From assembly GCF_030549615.1 (NCBI RefSeq), contig NZ_CP130832.1, forward strand, positions 186,001-250,000: a DNA stretch of 64,000 nt. The letters are read 5' to 3'. The notes under the pieces are model-generated. The model was not told where the DNA came from, did not search any database, and worked only from the letters and a program-made list of their open reading frames with translations. Within the stretch, counting starts at the first letter, position 1. Each line of letters opens with the position of its first letter. This document shows positions 38,577-47,701 of the stretch, in pieces. The stretch comes from Stenotrophomonas sp. 610A2. Its GTDB lineage: Bacteria > Pseudomonadota > Gammaproteobacteria > Xanthomonadales > Xanthomonadaceae. The position numbers were made by a program, and so were the translations under genes.

Positions 38577-39505
38577 GTGGCATGCAACAGGCGCCGATCA
38601 TCGGCATCAACTGGGGTAGCAGCAATTTCCGCGCGTTCCTGATCCATGCCGATGGCCGCGTTGCCGATACGGTGGAACAGCCGCGCGGCATCGTTGGCCT
38701 GGACCGCGCGCAGATGGAAGCATTGCTGGTGCAGACAGTGGCGCGTTGGCCGGATGCCACGCAGGTCTATGCCTGCGGCATGGTCGGCTCCAACGTTGGC
38801 TGGAGCGATGCTGGTTATGCCGATTGCCCGGCAACGCCGCAGCGATTGGCGGCACGGCTGCACCGGACCCATATCGGTCCGGTGGCGGTGGCGATCGTGC
38901 CTGGGCTGGCTTGCCGGCGGCCGCAGGACGATGCGCCCGACATCATGCGCGGCGAAGAGACCGAGCTGCTTGGCCTGCTCGACGCCGGCCAGCTGCCGCT
39001 GGATGGATTGCTGGCCTTGCCGGGTACGCACAGCAAATGGGTGCAGCTGCAGGACGGCGCGGTGGCATCGTTCCTGACCGCGATGTCCGGTGAAGTATTC
39101 GATCGGCTGACCGCTGCCGGTTTGTTGGCGTCGGTGGTGGATGGCCCGGCCGAAGATGGTCCGGCCTTCCTCGATGGCCTGCAGCAAGGTCATCGCAGCG
39201 GTTTGGGCCTGGGCAGCCTGTTGTTTGGCGCGCGTGCGCGGGTGATCCGAGGTGAACTGCTGCGCCGCGCCGGCGCATCGTGGTTGCGTGGTGTGCTGAT
39301 CGGTGCGGAATTGGCCGATGTGCTGCAGCTGTGGCCGGATGCATTGAGCAGGCCGTTGCCGCTGGTAGGTGCTGCGCCGGTGTGCGCGCTGTATGCGCGC
39401 GCCATCGAAGTACTTGGCGGGCAGGCGCATTCAATCGCATCGCACGACGCGGTGACCCGCGGATTTCTCGCCCTGCATCGGGCGGCATTGGAACAACCAG
39501 CATGA
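38573..39505 (+). CDS. dgoK: 2-dehydro-3-deoxygalactonokinase
   Basis: This 310-residue member of the DgoK family makes 2-keto-3-deoxy-6-phosphogalactonate from KDGal and ATP. IIGINWGSSNFRAFLI at the N-terminus is the phosphate-binding strand of the ASKHA fold. MVGSNVGWSDAGY, IMRGEETELLGL and LPGTHSKWV follow in the order found in DgoK proteins. It overlaps both neighbours by four bases and so is tightly coupled to the SDR and the aldolase-lactonase fusion. Confidence 0.92.
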   Translation: MSGMQQAPIIGINWGSSNFRAFLIHADGRVADTVEQPRGIVGLDRAQMEALLVQTVARWPDATQVYACGMVGSNVGWSDAGYADCPATPQRLAARLHRTHIGPVAVAIVPGLACRRPQDDAPDIMRGEETELLGLLDAGQLPLDGLLALPGTHSKWVQLQDGAVASFLTAMSGEVFDRLTAAGLLASVVDGPAEDGPAFLDGLQQGHRSGLGLGSLLFGARARVIRGELLRRAGASWLRGVLIGAELADVLQLWPDALSRPLPLVGAAPVCALYARAIEVLGGQAHSIASHDAVTRGFLALHRAALEQPA

Positions 39506-40953
39506 ACCACAGCTCCGCAGCCGCCTTCGATGCGGCGATCGAACACACGCCGCTGGTCGCGATACTGCGTGGACTTACCGGCGCCGAGGCACTGGCGGTC
39601 GGTCAGGCGCTGGTCGATGCAGGCGTGCGTCTGGCCGAAGTGCCGCTCAATTCGCCCGATCCACTGGCCACCATCGCGTTGATGGCCGCGCATTTCGGCG
39701 ACCGCTTGCTGGTGGGCGCAGGTACCGTGCTGCAGGTGGAGCAGGTGCAGGCGCTGGCGGCGATTGGTTGCCGCTTCTGCGTATCGCCCAATACCAACCC
39801 GGCGGTGATCGCCGCCGCGCTCGAGCATGGCATGGAGCCGATGCCGGGCTTTGCCACGCCGAGCGAAGCATTCGCTGCCTTGGCTGCTGGTGCGCGTTAC
39901 CTGAAGGCCTTCCCTGCGCACGAGGCGGCGCCGCGCTTGTCGGCACTGGCAGCGGTGCTGCCGGTGCGGGCGCGGCTGGTGGCGGTGGGCGGCTTCAGCG
40001 CAGATGCCTTGCCGGCGCTGTGGCAGGCCGGAGTACGTGCCGTCGGCATCGGTTCGGATCTGTACCGGCCGGGCCGCAGTGCCGACGAGGTGGGGGTGAG
40101 GGCGAGGCAGTGGTTGCAGGCTTTGCAGGCGGTGCCCGCCAGCGGTGTCAGTCTGGCCTGCGACGCGCAGACCTTGGTTGGCGAGTCGCCGCTGGTGCTG
40201 GAAGACGGTCGGGTCGCCTGGGTCGAGCCGACCGCACCGGCCCTGCTGCATTGGGATGGTGAGGCCTGCACACGAACACCCTTGGCCGAGGCGGTCTGGT
40301 CGCTAGCTTGCGACGGGCAGGGTCTGGTGGGCAACGGCGAGACCCATTTCGTGCGGATCGGTGCCGACGGCAGTTTGGCGGCTGGCCCCGAAATCGCAGT
40401 GGGCGCTGGTTGCCGCCTGAATGACATGGTGGTCGACGCCCGTGGCGGGCTGTGGGCCGGTTCGATGCACCGTGGCCTGCTCGCTGGCCGCGGCGCACTG
40501 TTCCATGCGCCCAGCGCCGATGCGCCGGTGCGCTGCGTGGCCGAAGGGCTGGGCGTGGCAAACGGCATGGCTTTCTCTGCCGACGGCCAGACCCTGTATG
40601 TGATCGACACGCTGGCACGGACCCTGTTGGCCTACCCAGCCCACATCGAGGCCGGCAGCCTGGGGGAGCCACGGGTGATCACCGACTTCCTCGGCGAACC
40701 CGGCAAGCCGGATGGCATGGCGATGTCGCCGCAGGGCAGCCTGTGGGTGGCGATGTGGGGTGGCGGCGCGGTAGTCGAACTTGCCGCCAATGGCGCCGTC
40801 CAGCGGCGCCTGGCGGTGCCCGCGCCGCATGTGGGCAGCCTGTGTTTTGCCCCGGATGGGCGCCTGTTCATCAGCACCGCCAGGGCCCGGCTGAGCGCCG
40901 ATGCGCTGCAGCGGGCGCCGGCTTCGGGCGGGCTGTTCGTCGCCACGCCCTGA
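39502..40953 (+). CDS. dgoA: Fusion: 2-dehydro-3-deoxy-6-phosphogalactonate aldolase + SMP-30 lactonase
   Basis: One continuous 483-residue frame encodes two enzymes. Residues ~1-205 are a KDPG/KDPGal aldolase: VAILRGL, Glu in LAEVPLNSPDP, VGAGTVL, and the Schiff-base Lys region ARYLKAFPA. After a short linker (~residue 215) comes a six-bladed SMP-30/gluconolactonase propeller with the expected metal ligands in GESPLV, CRLNDMVVD, GVANGMAFS and GKPDGMAMS (~residues 230-420). The aldolase splits the last pathway intermediate to pyruvate and glyceraldehyde-3-phosphate, while the lactonase opens the aldonolactone made by the SDR. E. coli keeps these on separate genes or fuses dgoA differently. 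No frameshift or stop lies at the join. Confidence 0.88.
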   Translation: MNHSSAAAFDAAIEHTPLVAILRGLTGAEALAVGQALVDAGVRLAEVPLNSPDPLATIALMAAHFGDRLLVGAGTVLQVEQVQALAAIGCRFCVSPNTNPAVIAAALEHGMEPMPGFATPSEAFAALAAGARYLKAFPAHEAAPRLSALAAVLPVRARLVAVGGFSADALPALWQAGVRAVGIGSDLYRPGRSADEVGVRARQWLQALQAVPASGVSLACDAQTLVGESPLVLEDGRVAWVEPTAPALLHWDGEACTRTPLAEAVWSLACDGQGLVGNGETHFVRIGADGSLAAGPEIAVGAGCRLNDMVVDARGGLWAGSMHRGLLAGRGALFHAPSADAPVRCVAEGLGVANGMAFSADGQTLYVIDTLARTLLAYPAHIEAGSLGEPRVITDFLGEPGKPDGMAMSPQGSLWVAMWGGGAVVELAANGAVQRRLAVPAPHVGSLCFAPDGRLFISTARARLSADALQRAPASGGLFVATP

Positions 40954-40970
40954 GCATTGCCGGGGCCAAC

Positions 40971-40999
40971 TTGCGCAGGTAACTGATTACATGCACAAT
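40971..40999 (+). promoter_or_regulatory. Possible sigma-70 promoter of rpmB-rpmG
   Basis: TTGCGC and CACAAT are separated by 17 bases, with a start point predicted near 41006, leaving a leader of about 155 bases. Each box matches four of six consensus positions. The leader contains TCCGGAATTCTCCGGA (41015-41030), a palindrome of unknown meaning. Confidence 0.35.
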
Positions 41000-41162
41000 A
41001 TGCGGCTCGCTGTGTCCGGAATTCTCCGGATCGGCGGCCAGGAACACGTCATCTGGCTGCCCTCGTCGGCGTAACCCTTTGATTCCCATGACGCGTGGCG
41101 GGTAACCGCCGGGGCCGCCGTCTTCCTGGCTAAGGAAGTCATCAACATTACCGAGGTGCGCA

Positions 41163-41399
41163 ATGTCCCGCGTATGCCAAGTTTCCGGCAAGCGAGTGCA
41201 GACGGGTAACAACGTCTCGCACGCCAACAACAAGACCCGTCGTCGTTTCATGCCGAACCTGCACGAGCGCCGTTTCTGGGTTGCCAGCGAAAACCGCTGG
41301 ATCAAGCTTCGTGTTTCCGCGCATGCACTGCGCACCATCGACAAGAACGGCATCGATTCCGTTCTGGCTGAGCTGCGTGCGCGCGGCGAAAAGGTCTGA
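41163..41399 (+). CDS. rpmB: 50S ribosomal protein L28
   Basis: This 78-residue basic protein begins [20 protein letters not shown], the conserved L28 N-terminus, with the single Cys and [16 protein letters not shown] following. It is a structural protein of the large subunit. It is followed after 13 bases by rpmG, the usual order in gammaproteobacteria. Confidence 0.98.
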   Translation: MSRVCQVSGKRVQTGNNVSHANNKTRRRFMPNLHERRFWVASENRWIKLRVSAHALRTIDKNGIDSVLAELRARGEKV

Positions 41400-41412
41400 G
41401 GAGTAAACGATC

Positions 41413-41577
41413 ATGGCAGGTAAGCGCGATAAGGTCCGTATGATTTCCTCGGCCGGCACTGGCCACTTCTACACGACCGACAAGAACAAGAAGAACACCC
41501 CGGGGAAGATGGAATTCCTCAAGTACGATCCGGTTGTTCGTAAGCACGTGATGTACAAGGAAGGCAAGATCAAGTAA
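41413..41577 (+). CDS. rpmG: 50S ribosomal protein L33
   Basis: A 54-codon frame encodes [20 protein letters not shown] and ends [24 protein letters not shown]. This is the zinc-free form of L33 without Cys pairs. GAGGAG about ten bases upstream supports the start. It is co-transcribed with rpmB and followed by an intrinsic terminator. Confidence 0.97.
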   Translation: MAGKRDKVRMISSAGTGHFYTTDKNKKNTPGKMEFLKYDPVVRKHVMYKEGKIK

Positions 41578-41612
41578 TCCCCAGGGATTGTTTGAGCTGC
41601 TGTTCCAAGCAG

Positions 41613-41637
41613 AACCCGCCGAAAGGCGGGTTTTGTG
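41613..41637 (+). terminator. Intrinsic terminator of rpmB-rpmG
   Basis: An AACCCGCC / GGCGGGTT stem with a GAAA tetraloop is followed by TTTTGTGTTT, 35 bases after the rpmG stop. It is a classical rho-independent terminator. Confidence 0.95.
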
Positions 41638-41730
41638 TTTCAGCTGTGTGAAAAAGTTCCCGTCCTGCCAGCATGAATACATGCCCGTGCAGCATCAGGC
41701 AGGGGTACGGCATCGCCTACAATCGGGCAG

Positions 41731-43113
41731 ATGAGTATTATCGATACCCCTGCATTGTGTGATCTGGCCATCATTGGCGGTGGCGCCGCCGGCGTGCTTG
41801 CCGCCATCGGCGTGCTGCGTGGCGCAAGCGGGCCGCTGCGCCTGCTGGTGATCGAGCCCAGTCTGCCGCTGGCCCGTGGCGTGGCCTATGCCACCACCCG
41901 CGACGAGCATGTATTGAACGTGCCGGCCGCCAAGATGAGTGGCTTTCCTGAACAGCCCGAGGATTTCCTCGACTACCTGTGTGAGGCGCAGGCCTTTCCG
42001 GCACTGTCGCGGGAACAGTTGGCCGGGCAGTTCGTGCCGCGTCGTTTTTACGCCGACTACCTGCGCCACCGTCTGCAGCAGGCGGTGGACGCCAGTCCTG
42101 CGCAATTGGAAATTCTTGCTGCACGCGTACAGGCGCTGCAGCCCAATGACGAAGGCGTGCTGCTGACCCTGGATTCGGGCCGGCCGTTGCAGGCTGGGCG
42201 GGTGATTCTGGCGGTGGGCAATGCGCTGCGGCCGTTGCCGGCACGCGGTGCCAGCGGCCTGGTCGACGGCAAGCGAGTGGAGGCCTGGGATTACCCGTCA
42301 CTCGACGGCATTGCGGGCAACGCCGACGTGGCGATCATCGGTTCCGGCCTGAGCATGGCCGACAGCGTGGCAACGCTGCAGGCCAACGGTCATCGCGGTC
42401 GCATCCATGTGATGTCGCGGCATGCGCTGCTGCCGTTGCCTCATGCCAAGGGCGCTGCGGCCGATTACGATCCCGAGCCTTTGCTGGCGATGAATCTGCG
42501 CCAGCGCATGCATGCACTGCGATGTCACGCGGCCGAAGCGGAAACGCGTGATATTCCGTGGCAAAGCGTGATGGAGCGTATCCGTCCGCTGGGTCAACGC
42601 CTGTGGCAAACCCTCTCATTCGATGACCAGCGCCGCTTCCTGCGCCATGTGGTGCGCTACTGGGATGTGCATCGCCACCGCATCGCCGCCCCGCTGCATG
42701 CGCAGCTGCTGGAGCTGCAGCGGGCCGGTCGCCTGCAGTTGCATCGTGGCCGTCTGGAAACCGCCGTTGCCGAAGGCGCCTGCGTGCGGTTGAGCGCGCA
42801 GGATCGCTGGCGTCAGCCGTTGCAGTTGGAAGTGCAATGCGTGATCAACGCCACCGGTGTGGAGATGCGCGCGCAGGCGATGCGCAATTCGCTGCTGCAG
42901 CAGTTGCTGGGCAGCGGCGTCGGCCGGGCCGGCCCGCATGGGATCGGACTGGACACGGCAGCCGACGGCAGCTTGATCGACGCCGATGGCGTGGTCGAGC
43001 CGCGCGTGCAGGTGTTGGGCAGCCTGCGCATCGGCAACCTGTGGGAGAGCCTGGCGATTCCTGAATTGCGCGGGCAGGCGGCTGAGGCAAGTCAACGGTT
43101 GATCGAGACTTAG
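41731..43113 (+). CDS. FAD/NAD(P)-binding protein
   Basis: This 460-residue flavoprotein-like protein has the dinucleotide-binding GGGAAGVLAA at residues ~17-26 and the LLVIEPSLPLARGVAYAT element with EHVLNVPAAKMSGFP, which is characteristic of the FAD-NAD(P)-binding family (NAD_binding_9) as I know it. A second Rossmann site, VAIIGSGLSMADSV, lies at ~residue 205. ATGVEMRAQAM and LRIGNLWESLAIPELRGQA close the C-terminus. Substrate is unknown; relatives are linked to oxidation of amines or hydroxy acids. It is monocistronic, with terminators on both sides. Confidence 0.85.
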   Translation: MSIIDTPALCDLAIIGGGAAGVLAAIGVLRGASGPLRLLVIEPSLPLARGVAYATTRDEHVLNVPAAKMSGFPEQPEDFLDYLCEAQAFPALSREQLAGQFVPRRFYADYLRHRLQQAVDASPAQLEILAARVQALQPNDEGVLLTLDSGRPLQAGRVILAVGNALRPLPARGASGLVDGKRVEAWDYPSLDGIAGNADVAIIGSGLSMADSVATLQANGHRGRIHVMSRHALLPLPHAKGAAADYDPEPLLAMNLRQRMHALRCHAAEAETRDIPWQSVMERIRPLGQRLWQTLSFDDQRRFLRHVVRYWDVHRHRIAAPLHAQLLELQRAGRLQLHRGRLETAVAEGACVRLSAQDRWRQPLQLEVQCVINATGVEMRAQAMRNSLLQQLLGSGVGRAGPHGIGLDTAADGSLIDADGVVEPRVQVLGSLRIGNLWESLAIPELRGQAAEASQRLIET

Positions 43114-43118
43114 CCGAA

Positions 43119-43143
43119 AAAAAGGGTGGCATGCACCCTTTTT
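43119..43143. terminator. Bidirectional terminator
   Basis: AAAAAGGGTG and CACCCTTTTT pair around GCATG between the convergent flavoprotein gene and the small exported-protein gene. A- and T-tracts lie on both sides. Confidence 0.85.
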
Positions 43144-43195
43144 AACGCCTTTTTCCTGCCCCTGGGGCGTCCCGCCAAACGTGGCTGATCAATGA

Positions 43196-43663
43196 TCAGT
43201 TGCTTCTTTCGCGAGGAACGAGCGCGGGTTGCATTACGAGTTCCTGGGACGAGCCCCTATAAGTGGCGAGAGTATAGTTGGTGCCGTTTTGGATCCATTT
43301 CACGTTTCCAGAAGGCGCTGGGCGGGTAGATGCCACTTCAAAATGCAGCGACTTATCACCGTTGCTGCTCTCAGTCACCACGGATCTCATGTCGGCAATG
43401 AATTGGCTGTTCGGTAAATAATCGGAGGTAATTTCCGGGGAGCTGTTCAGCCTTTGCTCGAGATTGGCGCGTAACAGCTTTTGAGCGCGTGAGGTCAGGC
43501 GCACTGCTGGCAATACTTCGGTGATTTGGCGTGTGGAGTCTGTCTTCACCAGTACAGGAATGATGGTGCTGGCGGCACTTTGATCCTGTGTGCTGGCCTG
43601 AGCGACAGAGGATGCGGTCAATAGTAGTAACGCGCTAGCAAAAAATGACTTAGTCTTGAACAT
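43196..43663 (-). CDS. Small exported protein of unknown function
   Basis: The protein has 155 residues from the ATG at 43663 (GGAG nine bases upstream). A clear signal peptide (KSFFASALLLLTASSVAQAS) is followed by a polar Ser/Thr/Asn-rich mature part without Cys. Local GC content is visibly lower than in flanking genes, and codon choice includes many A/T-ending codons, suggesting recent arrival. I recognise no family. It is convergent with the flavoprotein gene and divergent from uvrD across a 142-bp gap. Confidence 0.7.
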   Translation of the reverse strand: MFKTKSFFASALLLLTASSVAQASTQDQSAASTIIPVLVKTDSTRQITEVLPAVRLTSRAQKLLRANLEQRLNSSPEITSDYLPNSQFIADMRSVVTESSNGDKSLHFEVASTRPAPSGNVKWIQNGTNYTLATYRGSSQELVMQPALVPRERSN

Positions 43664-43805
43664 ATCCCTGCTCCATCTGGGTGTGTGGTTCGGACTTGCT
43701 GCTTGCGTTGGCTGCAGTTCTTCAAGCTGATCCTTTTCTTGGTAGCTTGTCAAGTTTTACGGGGCGTTGGGTCGGGATAATGTGATCTGGCGGTAAACTA
43801 GAGGC

Positions 43806-46001
43806 ATGGATGTCTCCCACTTGCTCGACGGGCTGAACGCAGCCCAGCGCGAGGCCGTTTCCGCGCCTCTTGGTCACCACCTGATTCTTGCCGGCGCCGG
43901 TTCCGGCAAGACGCGCGTGCTTATCCATCGCATCGCCTGGCTCACCGAAGTCTGCGGTGTACCTGCGCACGGCATTTTCGCGGTCACCTTCACCAACAAG
44001 GCGGCCGGCGAAATGCGCCACCGCATCGACCTGCAGCTGAGCAAGGGCAGCCGCGGCATGTGGATCGGTACCTTCCACGGCCTGGCCCATCGCCTGCTGC
44101 GCCTGCACTGGGCCGATGCCAAGCTGCCCGAAGCCTTCCAGGTGATGGATTCGGACGACCAGCTGCGCATGGTCAAGCGCGTGGTCCAGCAGCTGGAGCT
44201 GGACGACAGCAAGTACCCGCCCAAGCAGGTGATGTGGTGGATCAACACGCAGAAGGATGAAGGCCGACGTCCGCAGCACATCCAGCCCGAGCCGCACGAC
44301 CAGTGGGGCGAAACCCTGCGCCAGGCCTATGCGGCCTACCAGGAGCGCTGTGATCGGGCGGGCCTGGTCGACTTCGCCGAACTGCTGCTGCGCGCGCATG
44401 AACTGCTGCGCGACAACCCGGCGCTGCTGGCGCATTACCGCGCCCGCTTCCGCGAGATCCTGGTCGACGAGTTCCAGGACACCAATGCCATCCAGTACGC
44501 CTTCGTGCGCGTGCTGGCCGGCGACAGCGCGCATGTATTCGTGGTCGGTGACGATGACCAGGCCATCTACGGCTGGCGCGGTGCCAAGGTCGAGAACGTG
44601 CAGCGTTTCCTCAAGGATTTCCCGGGCGCGCAGACCATTCGCCTGGAACAGAACTACCGCTCCACCGCAAATATCCTTGGTGCCGCCAATGCGGTGATCG
44701 CGCACAACCCGGACCGCATCGGCAAGCAGCTGTGGACCGACAGCGGCGACGGTGATCCGATCGACCTGTTCGCCGCCTACAACGAGATGGACGAGGCGCG
44801 TTACCTGGTCGAGCGTGCGCGGCAGTGGGTGCGTGATGGTGGCAGCTACGGCGATGTCGCCGTGCTCTATCGCAGCAATGCGCAGTCACGGGCCTTCGAA
44901 GAAGCGCTGCTCAGCGAGCAGGTGCCATACCGTGTATACGGCGGCATGCGCTTCTTCGAGCGTGCTGAAATCAAGGACGCGTTGGCCTACCTGCGCCTGA
45001 TGACCAACCGCAACGACGATGCCGCCTTCGAGCGTGCGGTGAATACGCCGACGCGCGGCATCGGCGAGCGTACCCTGGATGAAGTGCGACGCATTGCGCG
45101 CCAGCAGGCGCTGCCATTGTGGGAAGCGGCGATGCTGGCCACGCAGGGCACCGATCTGACTTCGCGCGCGAAGAACGCGCTGGCCGGTTTCATCAATCTG
45201 GTGCAGCAGATCACCGCCGAAACCGGCGAGATGGATCTGTCCGAGCGTATCGATCACGTGCTGTCGCGTTCGGCGCTGCGTGAGCACTGGGGCAAGGAGA
45301 GTCGCAACGCGCTGGATTCGGAATCGCGCACCGACAACCTCGACGAATTGATCTCGGTGGCCTCGCGCTTCGTGCGTCGCGAAGACGATATCGAAGAAGG
45401 CGCCGAGGACATGAGCGAGTTGGTTGCGTTCCTCTCCTACGCCTCGCTGGAAGCCGGCGAAGGCCAGGCACAGGCGGGAGAGGAAGGCGTGCAGCTGATG
45501 ACGTTGCACTCGGCCAAGGGCCTGGAATTCCCGCTGGTGTTCCTGGCCGGCATGGAAGAGGGCCTGTTCCCCAGCGCACGTTCGCTGGAAGAAAGCGGGC
45601 GCCTGGAAGAAGAGCGCCGTCTGGCCTATGTCGGCATTACCCGCGCGCGGCAGAAGCTGGTACTCGGCTATGCCGAATCGCGTCGCATCCACGGCCAGGA
45701 CAACTACAGCCTGCCGTCACGTTTCCTGCGCGAGATCCCGCGCGAGTTGCTCAACGAAGTGCGCCCCAAGGTGCAGGTCTCGCGCCCGGCCTCGCTCGGC
45801 GCAAGCCGCACGATGGGTGGTCACGCCAACATCGAGAAGCCGCCGATCAAGCTCGGTGCGCTGGTCAATCACCCGAAGTTCGGCGAAGGCATGGTCACCG
45901 ATTACGAAGGCAACGGCCAGCACGCGCGCGTGCAGGTCGAGTTCGCTGACGCCGGCAGCAAGTGGCTGGTGATGGCGTATGCGAATTTGACGGTGATCTG
46001 A
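43806..46001 (+). CDS. uvrD: DNA helicase II (UvrD)
   Basis: This 731-residue SF1A helicase unwinds DNA 3' to 5' in mismatch and nucleotide-excision repair. LNAAQREAVSAPLGHHLILAG, the Walker A AGAGSGKTRVL (~residue 29), FTNKAAGEM, VDEFQDTN (Walker B, ~residue 221), GDDDQAIYGWRGA, EQNYRS and LMTLHSAKGLEFP with the YVGITRAR motif VI are all in order. The C-terminal Tudor-like tail that binds RNA polymerase (PKFGEGMVTDYEGNG) is also present. Confidence 0.97.
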   Translation: MDVSHLLDGLNAAQREAVSAPLGHHLILAGAGSGKTRVLIHRIAWLTEVCGVPAHGIFAVTFTNKAAGEMRHRIDLQLSKGSRGMWIGTFHGLAHRLLRLHWADAKLPEAFQVMDSDDQLRMVKRVVQQLELDDSKYPPKQVMWWINTQKDEGRRPQHIQPEPHDQWGETLRQAYAAYQERCDRAGLVDFAELLLRAHELLRDNPALLAHYRARFREILVDEFQDTNAIQYAFVRVLAGDSAHVFVVGDDDQAIYGWRGAKVENVQRFLKDFPGAQTIRLEQNYRSTANILGAANAVIAHNPDRIGKQLWTDSGDGDPIDLFAAYNEMDEARYLVERARQWVRDGGSYGDVAVLYRSNAQSRAFEEALLSEQVPYRVYGGMRFFERAEIKDALAYLRLMTNRNDDAAFERAVNTPTRGIGERTLDEVRRIARQQALPLWEAAMLATQGTDLTSRAKNALAGFINLVQQITAETGEMDLSERIDHVLSRSALREHWGKESRNALDSESRTDNLDELISVASRFVRREDDIEEGAEDMSELVAFLSYASLEAGEGQAQAGEEGVQLMTLHSAKGLEFPLVFLAGMEEGLFPSARSLEESGRLEEERRLAYVGITRARQKLVLGYAESRRIHGQDNYSLPSRFLREIPRELLNEVRPKVQVSRPASLGASRTMGGHANIEKPPIKLGALVNHPKFGEGMVTDYEGNGQHARVQVEFADAGSKWLVMAYANLTVI

Positions 46002-46021
46002 TCAAGCGTTGAGCCATGTAG

Positions 46022-46103
46022 CCCGGGTAAGCGCAGCGCACCCGGGGAATGGTCGGCGTACTAGCCTGTGCGCGAAAGGCTGCCGAGCATGGCTCGGCAC
46101 TAC
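46022..46103. repeat. CCCGGGT hairpin and SMAG palindrome between convergent uvrD and rtcR
   Basis: GTAGCCCGGGTAAGCGCAGCGCACCCGGGG (stem 46022-46046) is another interspersed palindrome of this group. A reverse SMAG copy follows at 46081-46103 and runs into the end of rtcR (last codons from 46100). Either could end transcripts from both sides. Confidence 0.75.
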
Positions 46104-47701
46104 GGTTGGGTTGCGTGATTCCTCAGCTGCTCCCAGTCCAGATCGAACTTGGCCAGGTACTTGCGCAGGCGGTCGGCGTCGTTGGTGCTGGCGCGCTGGG
46201 TGCGGGATACCGCGAACAGCTCGCGGCCGGCGGCTGACAGGCTTTTCGAGCGCAGGCAGACGCGCACCACTTCTTCCAGCTGCACGCGGTCGAAGCGGTC
46301 CAGCTGGTTTGCCGCATCGCCGAGCAATGCCTGCAATGGCGATGCATCATCGCCGCCATGCCATTGCGTGCGCAGGCGGTTGATTTCTTCATCGACGCCG
46401 TCGGTCTGGATGCGGCCGGCATTGGCCAGCGTCGCCATGCGTACCACGCTGGCACCCAGGTCGCGGAAGTTGCCGCGCCATGCGGCTTCGCTGCTGGTGG
46501 CGAAGTTCAGATAGCGGCTGCGCGCTTCGGTATTGAAGCGCACGCGTTCGTGCTGCTCGCGTGACCAGCGCTCCAGTTCAAACTCGAGGTTGGGTTCGAT
46601 GTCTTCGCTGCGTTCGGCAAGGCCGGGGAGTTGGTAAGTCCACAGGTTCAGGCGTGCCAGCAGGTCCTCGCGGAAGCGGCCTAGTCGTACGTCCTGCTGC
46701 AGATCGCGGTTGGTGCCGGCAATCAACTGGAAGTCGCTCTCCACCTCGCGGTCGCTGCCCACTGGCAGGAAGCGCTTCTCTTCCAGTGCGCGCAGCAGCA
46801 TGGCCTGTTCGTCGGCACCCAGCTCGCCGATCTCGTCGAGGAACAGCAGGCCTTGGTGGGCCGAGCGCAGCAGGCCGGCGCGGTCACTGCTGGCGCCGGT
46901 ATAGGCGCCCTTGGTGTGGCCGAACAAGGTGCTCATCGCGCCATCGCCACGCAGGGTGGCGCAGTTCACCTCGACGAAGCGACCTGGCAGCTGGTGCTTG
47001 AGCTTCTTCAGCTCGAATACGCGCTTGGCCAGCTGGCTCTTGCCGGCACCGGTGGGGCCGGTCAGCAGCATCGGTGCGCGCGAACGCGTGGCTACTTTCT
47101 CGATCTGCTCGATCATCCGGTTGAAGGCCGGGTTGCGGGTGGCGATGCCGCTCTTGAGCAGGTCGCGATCCTGCAGCTGCTGTTGGGCGAAGCGCTGGGC
47201 GATGTGGTCGTAGCGCGACAGGTCCAGGTCGATCACGGTGTGGCTGCCGGGGTCGCCATTGGCTTGCTTGCGCGGCGGCGAGGTCTGCAGCAGGCGGCCG
47301 GGGAAGTGGCGGCTCTCGGTCAGCAGGAACCAACAGATCTGGGTGACGTGGGTGCCGGTGGTGATGTGGACGTAATAGTCCTCCTCGTCCGGCTGGAATG
47401 GATAGGCCGCGAGAAAGTCATGCAGGCGTGCGTAGACGCCTTCGAATTCCCAGGGATCGACCAGGTAGGTGTCGTGCAGGCGCAGCTCGGTACCGGGTGA
47501 TACCAGTGCCAGATCTTCCTGCACCAGTTTGGCCAGCCGGCTGAAGCGGCGCTCGTCCAGCATCAGCTCGATGCGATCGGGCTGGAAGTCTTCATGCATG
47601 CCCAGGGCTACGGTGGGCCGCCATTTTTCCCAGCGACCGGGGCCGCTGCCCGAATCGAGCTGGGTGCCGAGCATGCCGAAGATGACCTGCCGCTTGGACA
47701 T
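46100..47701 (-). CDS. rtcR: RtcR, sigma-54-dependent activator of the RNA-repair operon
   Basis: The protein has 533 residues from ATG 47701, chosen because AGGA lies six bases upstream; ATGs at 47707 and 47779 are less well placed. Residues ~1-180 are the RtcR regulatory domain (CARF-like, with VHITTGTHVTQICWFLL). Then comes the AAA+ core: Walker A GPTGAGKSQLA (~residue 216), the sigma-54 contact loop as GAYTGA (usual form GAFTGA), Walker B LLFLDEIGEL and GTNRDL. A helix-turn-helix-like C-terminus (SLSAAGRELFAVSRTQRAST) ends it. In E. coli and Salmonella, RtcR senses RNA damage products and activates rtcBA. It is divergent from the operon it should control. Confidence 0.95.
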   Translation of the reverse strand: MSKRQVIFGMLGTQLDSGSGPGRWEKWRPTVALGMHEDFQPDRIELMLDERRFSRLAKLVQEDLALVSPGTELRLHDTYLVDPWEFEGVYARLHDFLAAYPFQPDEEDYYVHITTGTHVTQICWFLLTESRHFPGRLLQTSPPRKQANGDPGSHTVIDLDLSRYDHIAQRFAQQQLQDRDLLKSGIATRNPAFNRMIEQIEKVATRSRAPMLLTGPTGAGKSQLAKRVFELKKLKHQLPGRFVEVNCATLRGDGAMSTLFGHTKGAYTGASSDRAGLLRSAHQGLLFLDEIGELGADEQAMLLRALEEKRFLPVGSDREVESDFQLIAGTNRDLQQDVRLGRFREDLLARLNLWTYQLPGLAERSEDIEPNLEFELERWSREQHERVRFNTEARSRYLNFATSSEAAWRGNFRDLGASVVRMATLANAGRIQTDGVDEEINRLRTQWHGGDDASPLQALLGDAANQLDRFDRVQLEEVVRVCLRSKSLSAAGRELFAVSRTQRASTNDADRLRKYLAKFDLDWEQLRNHATQP

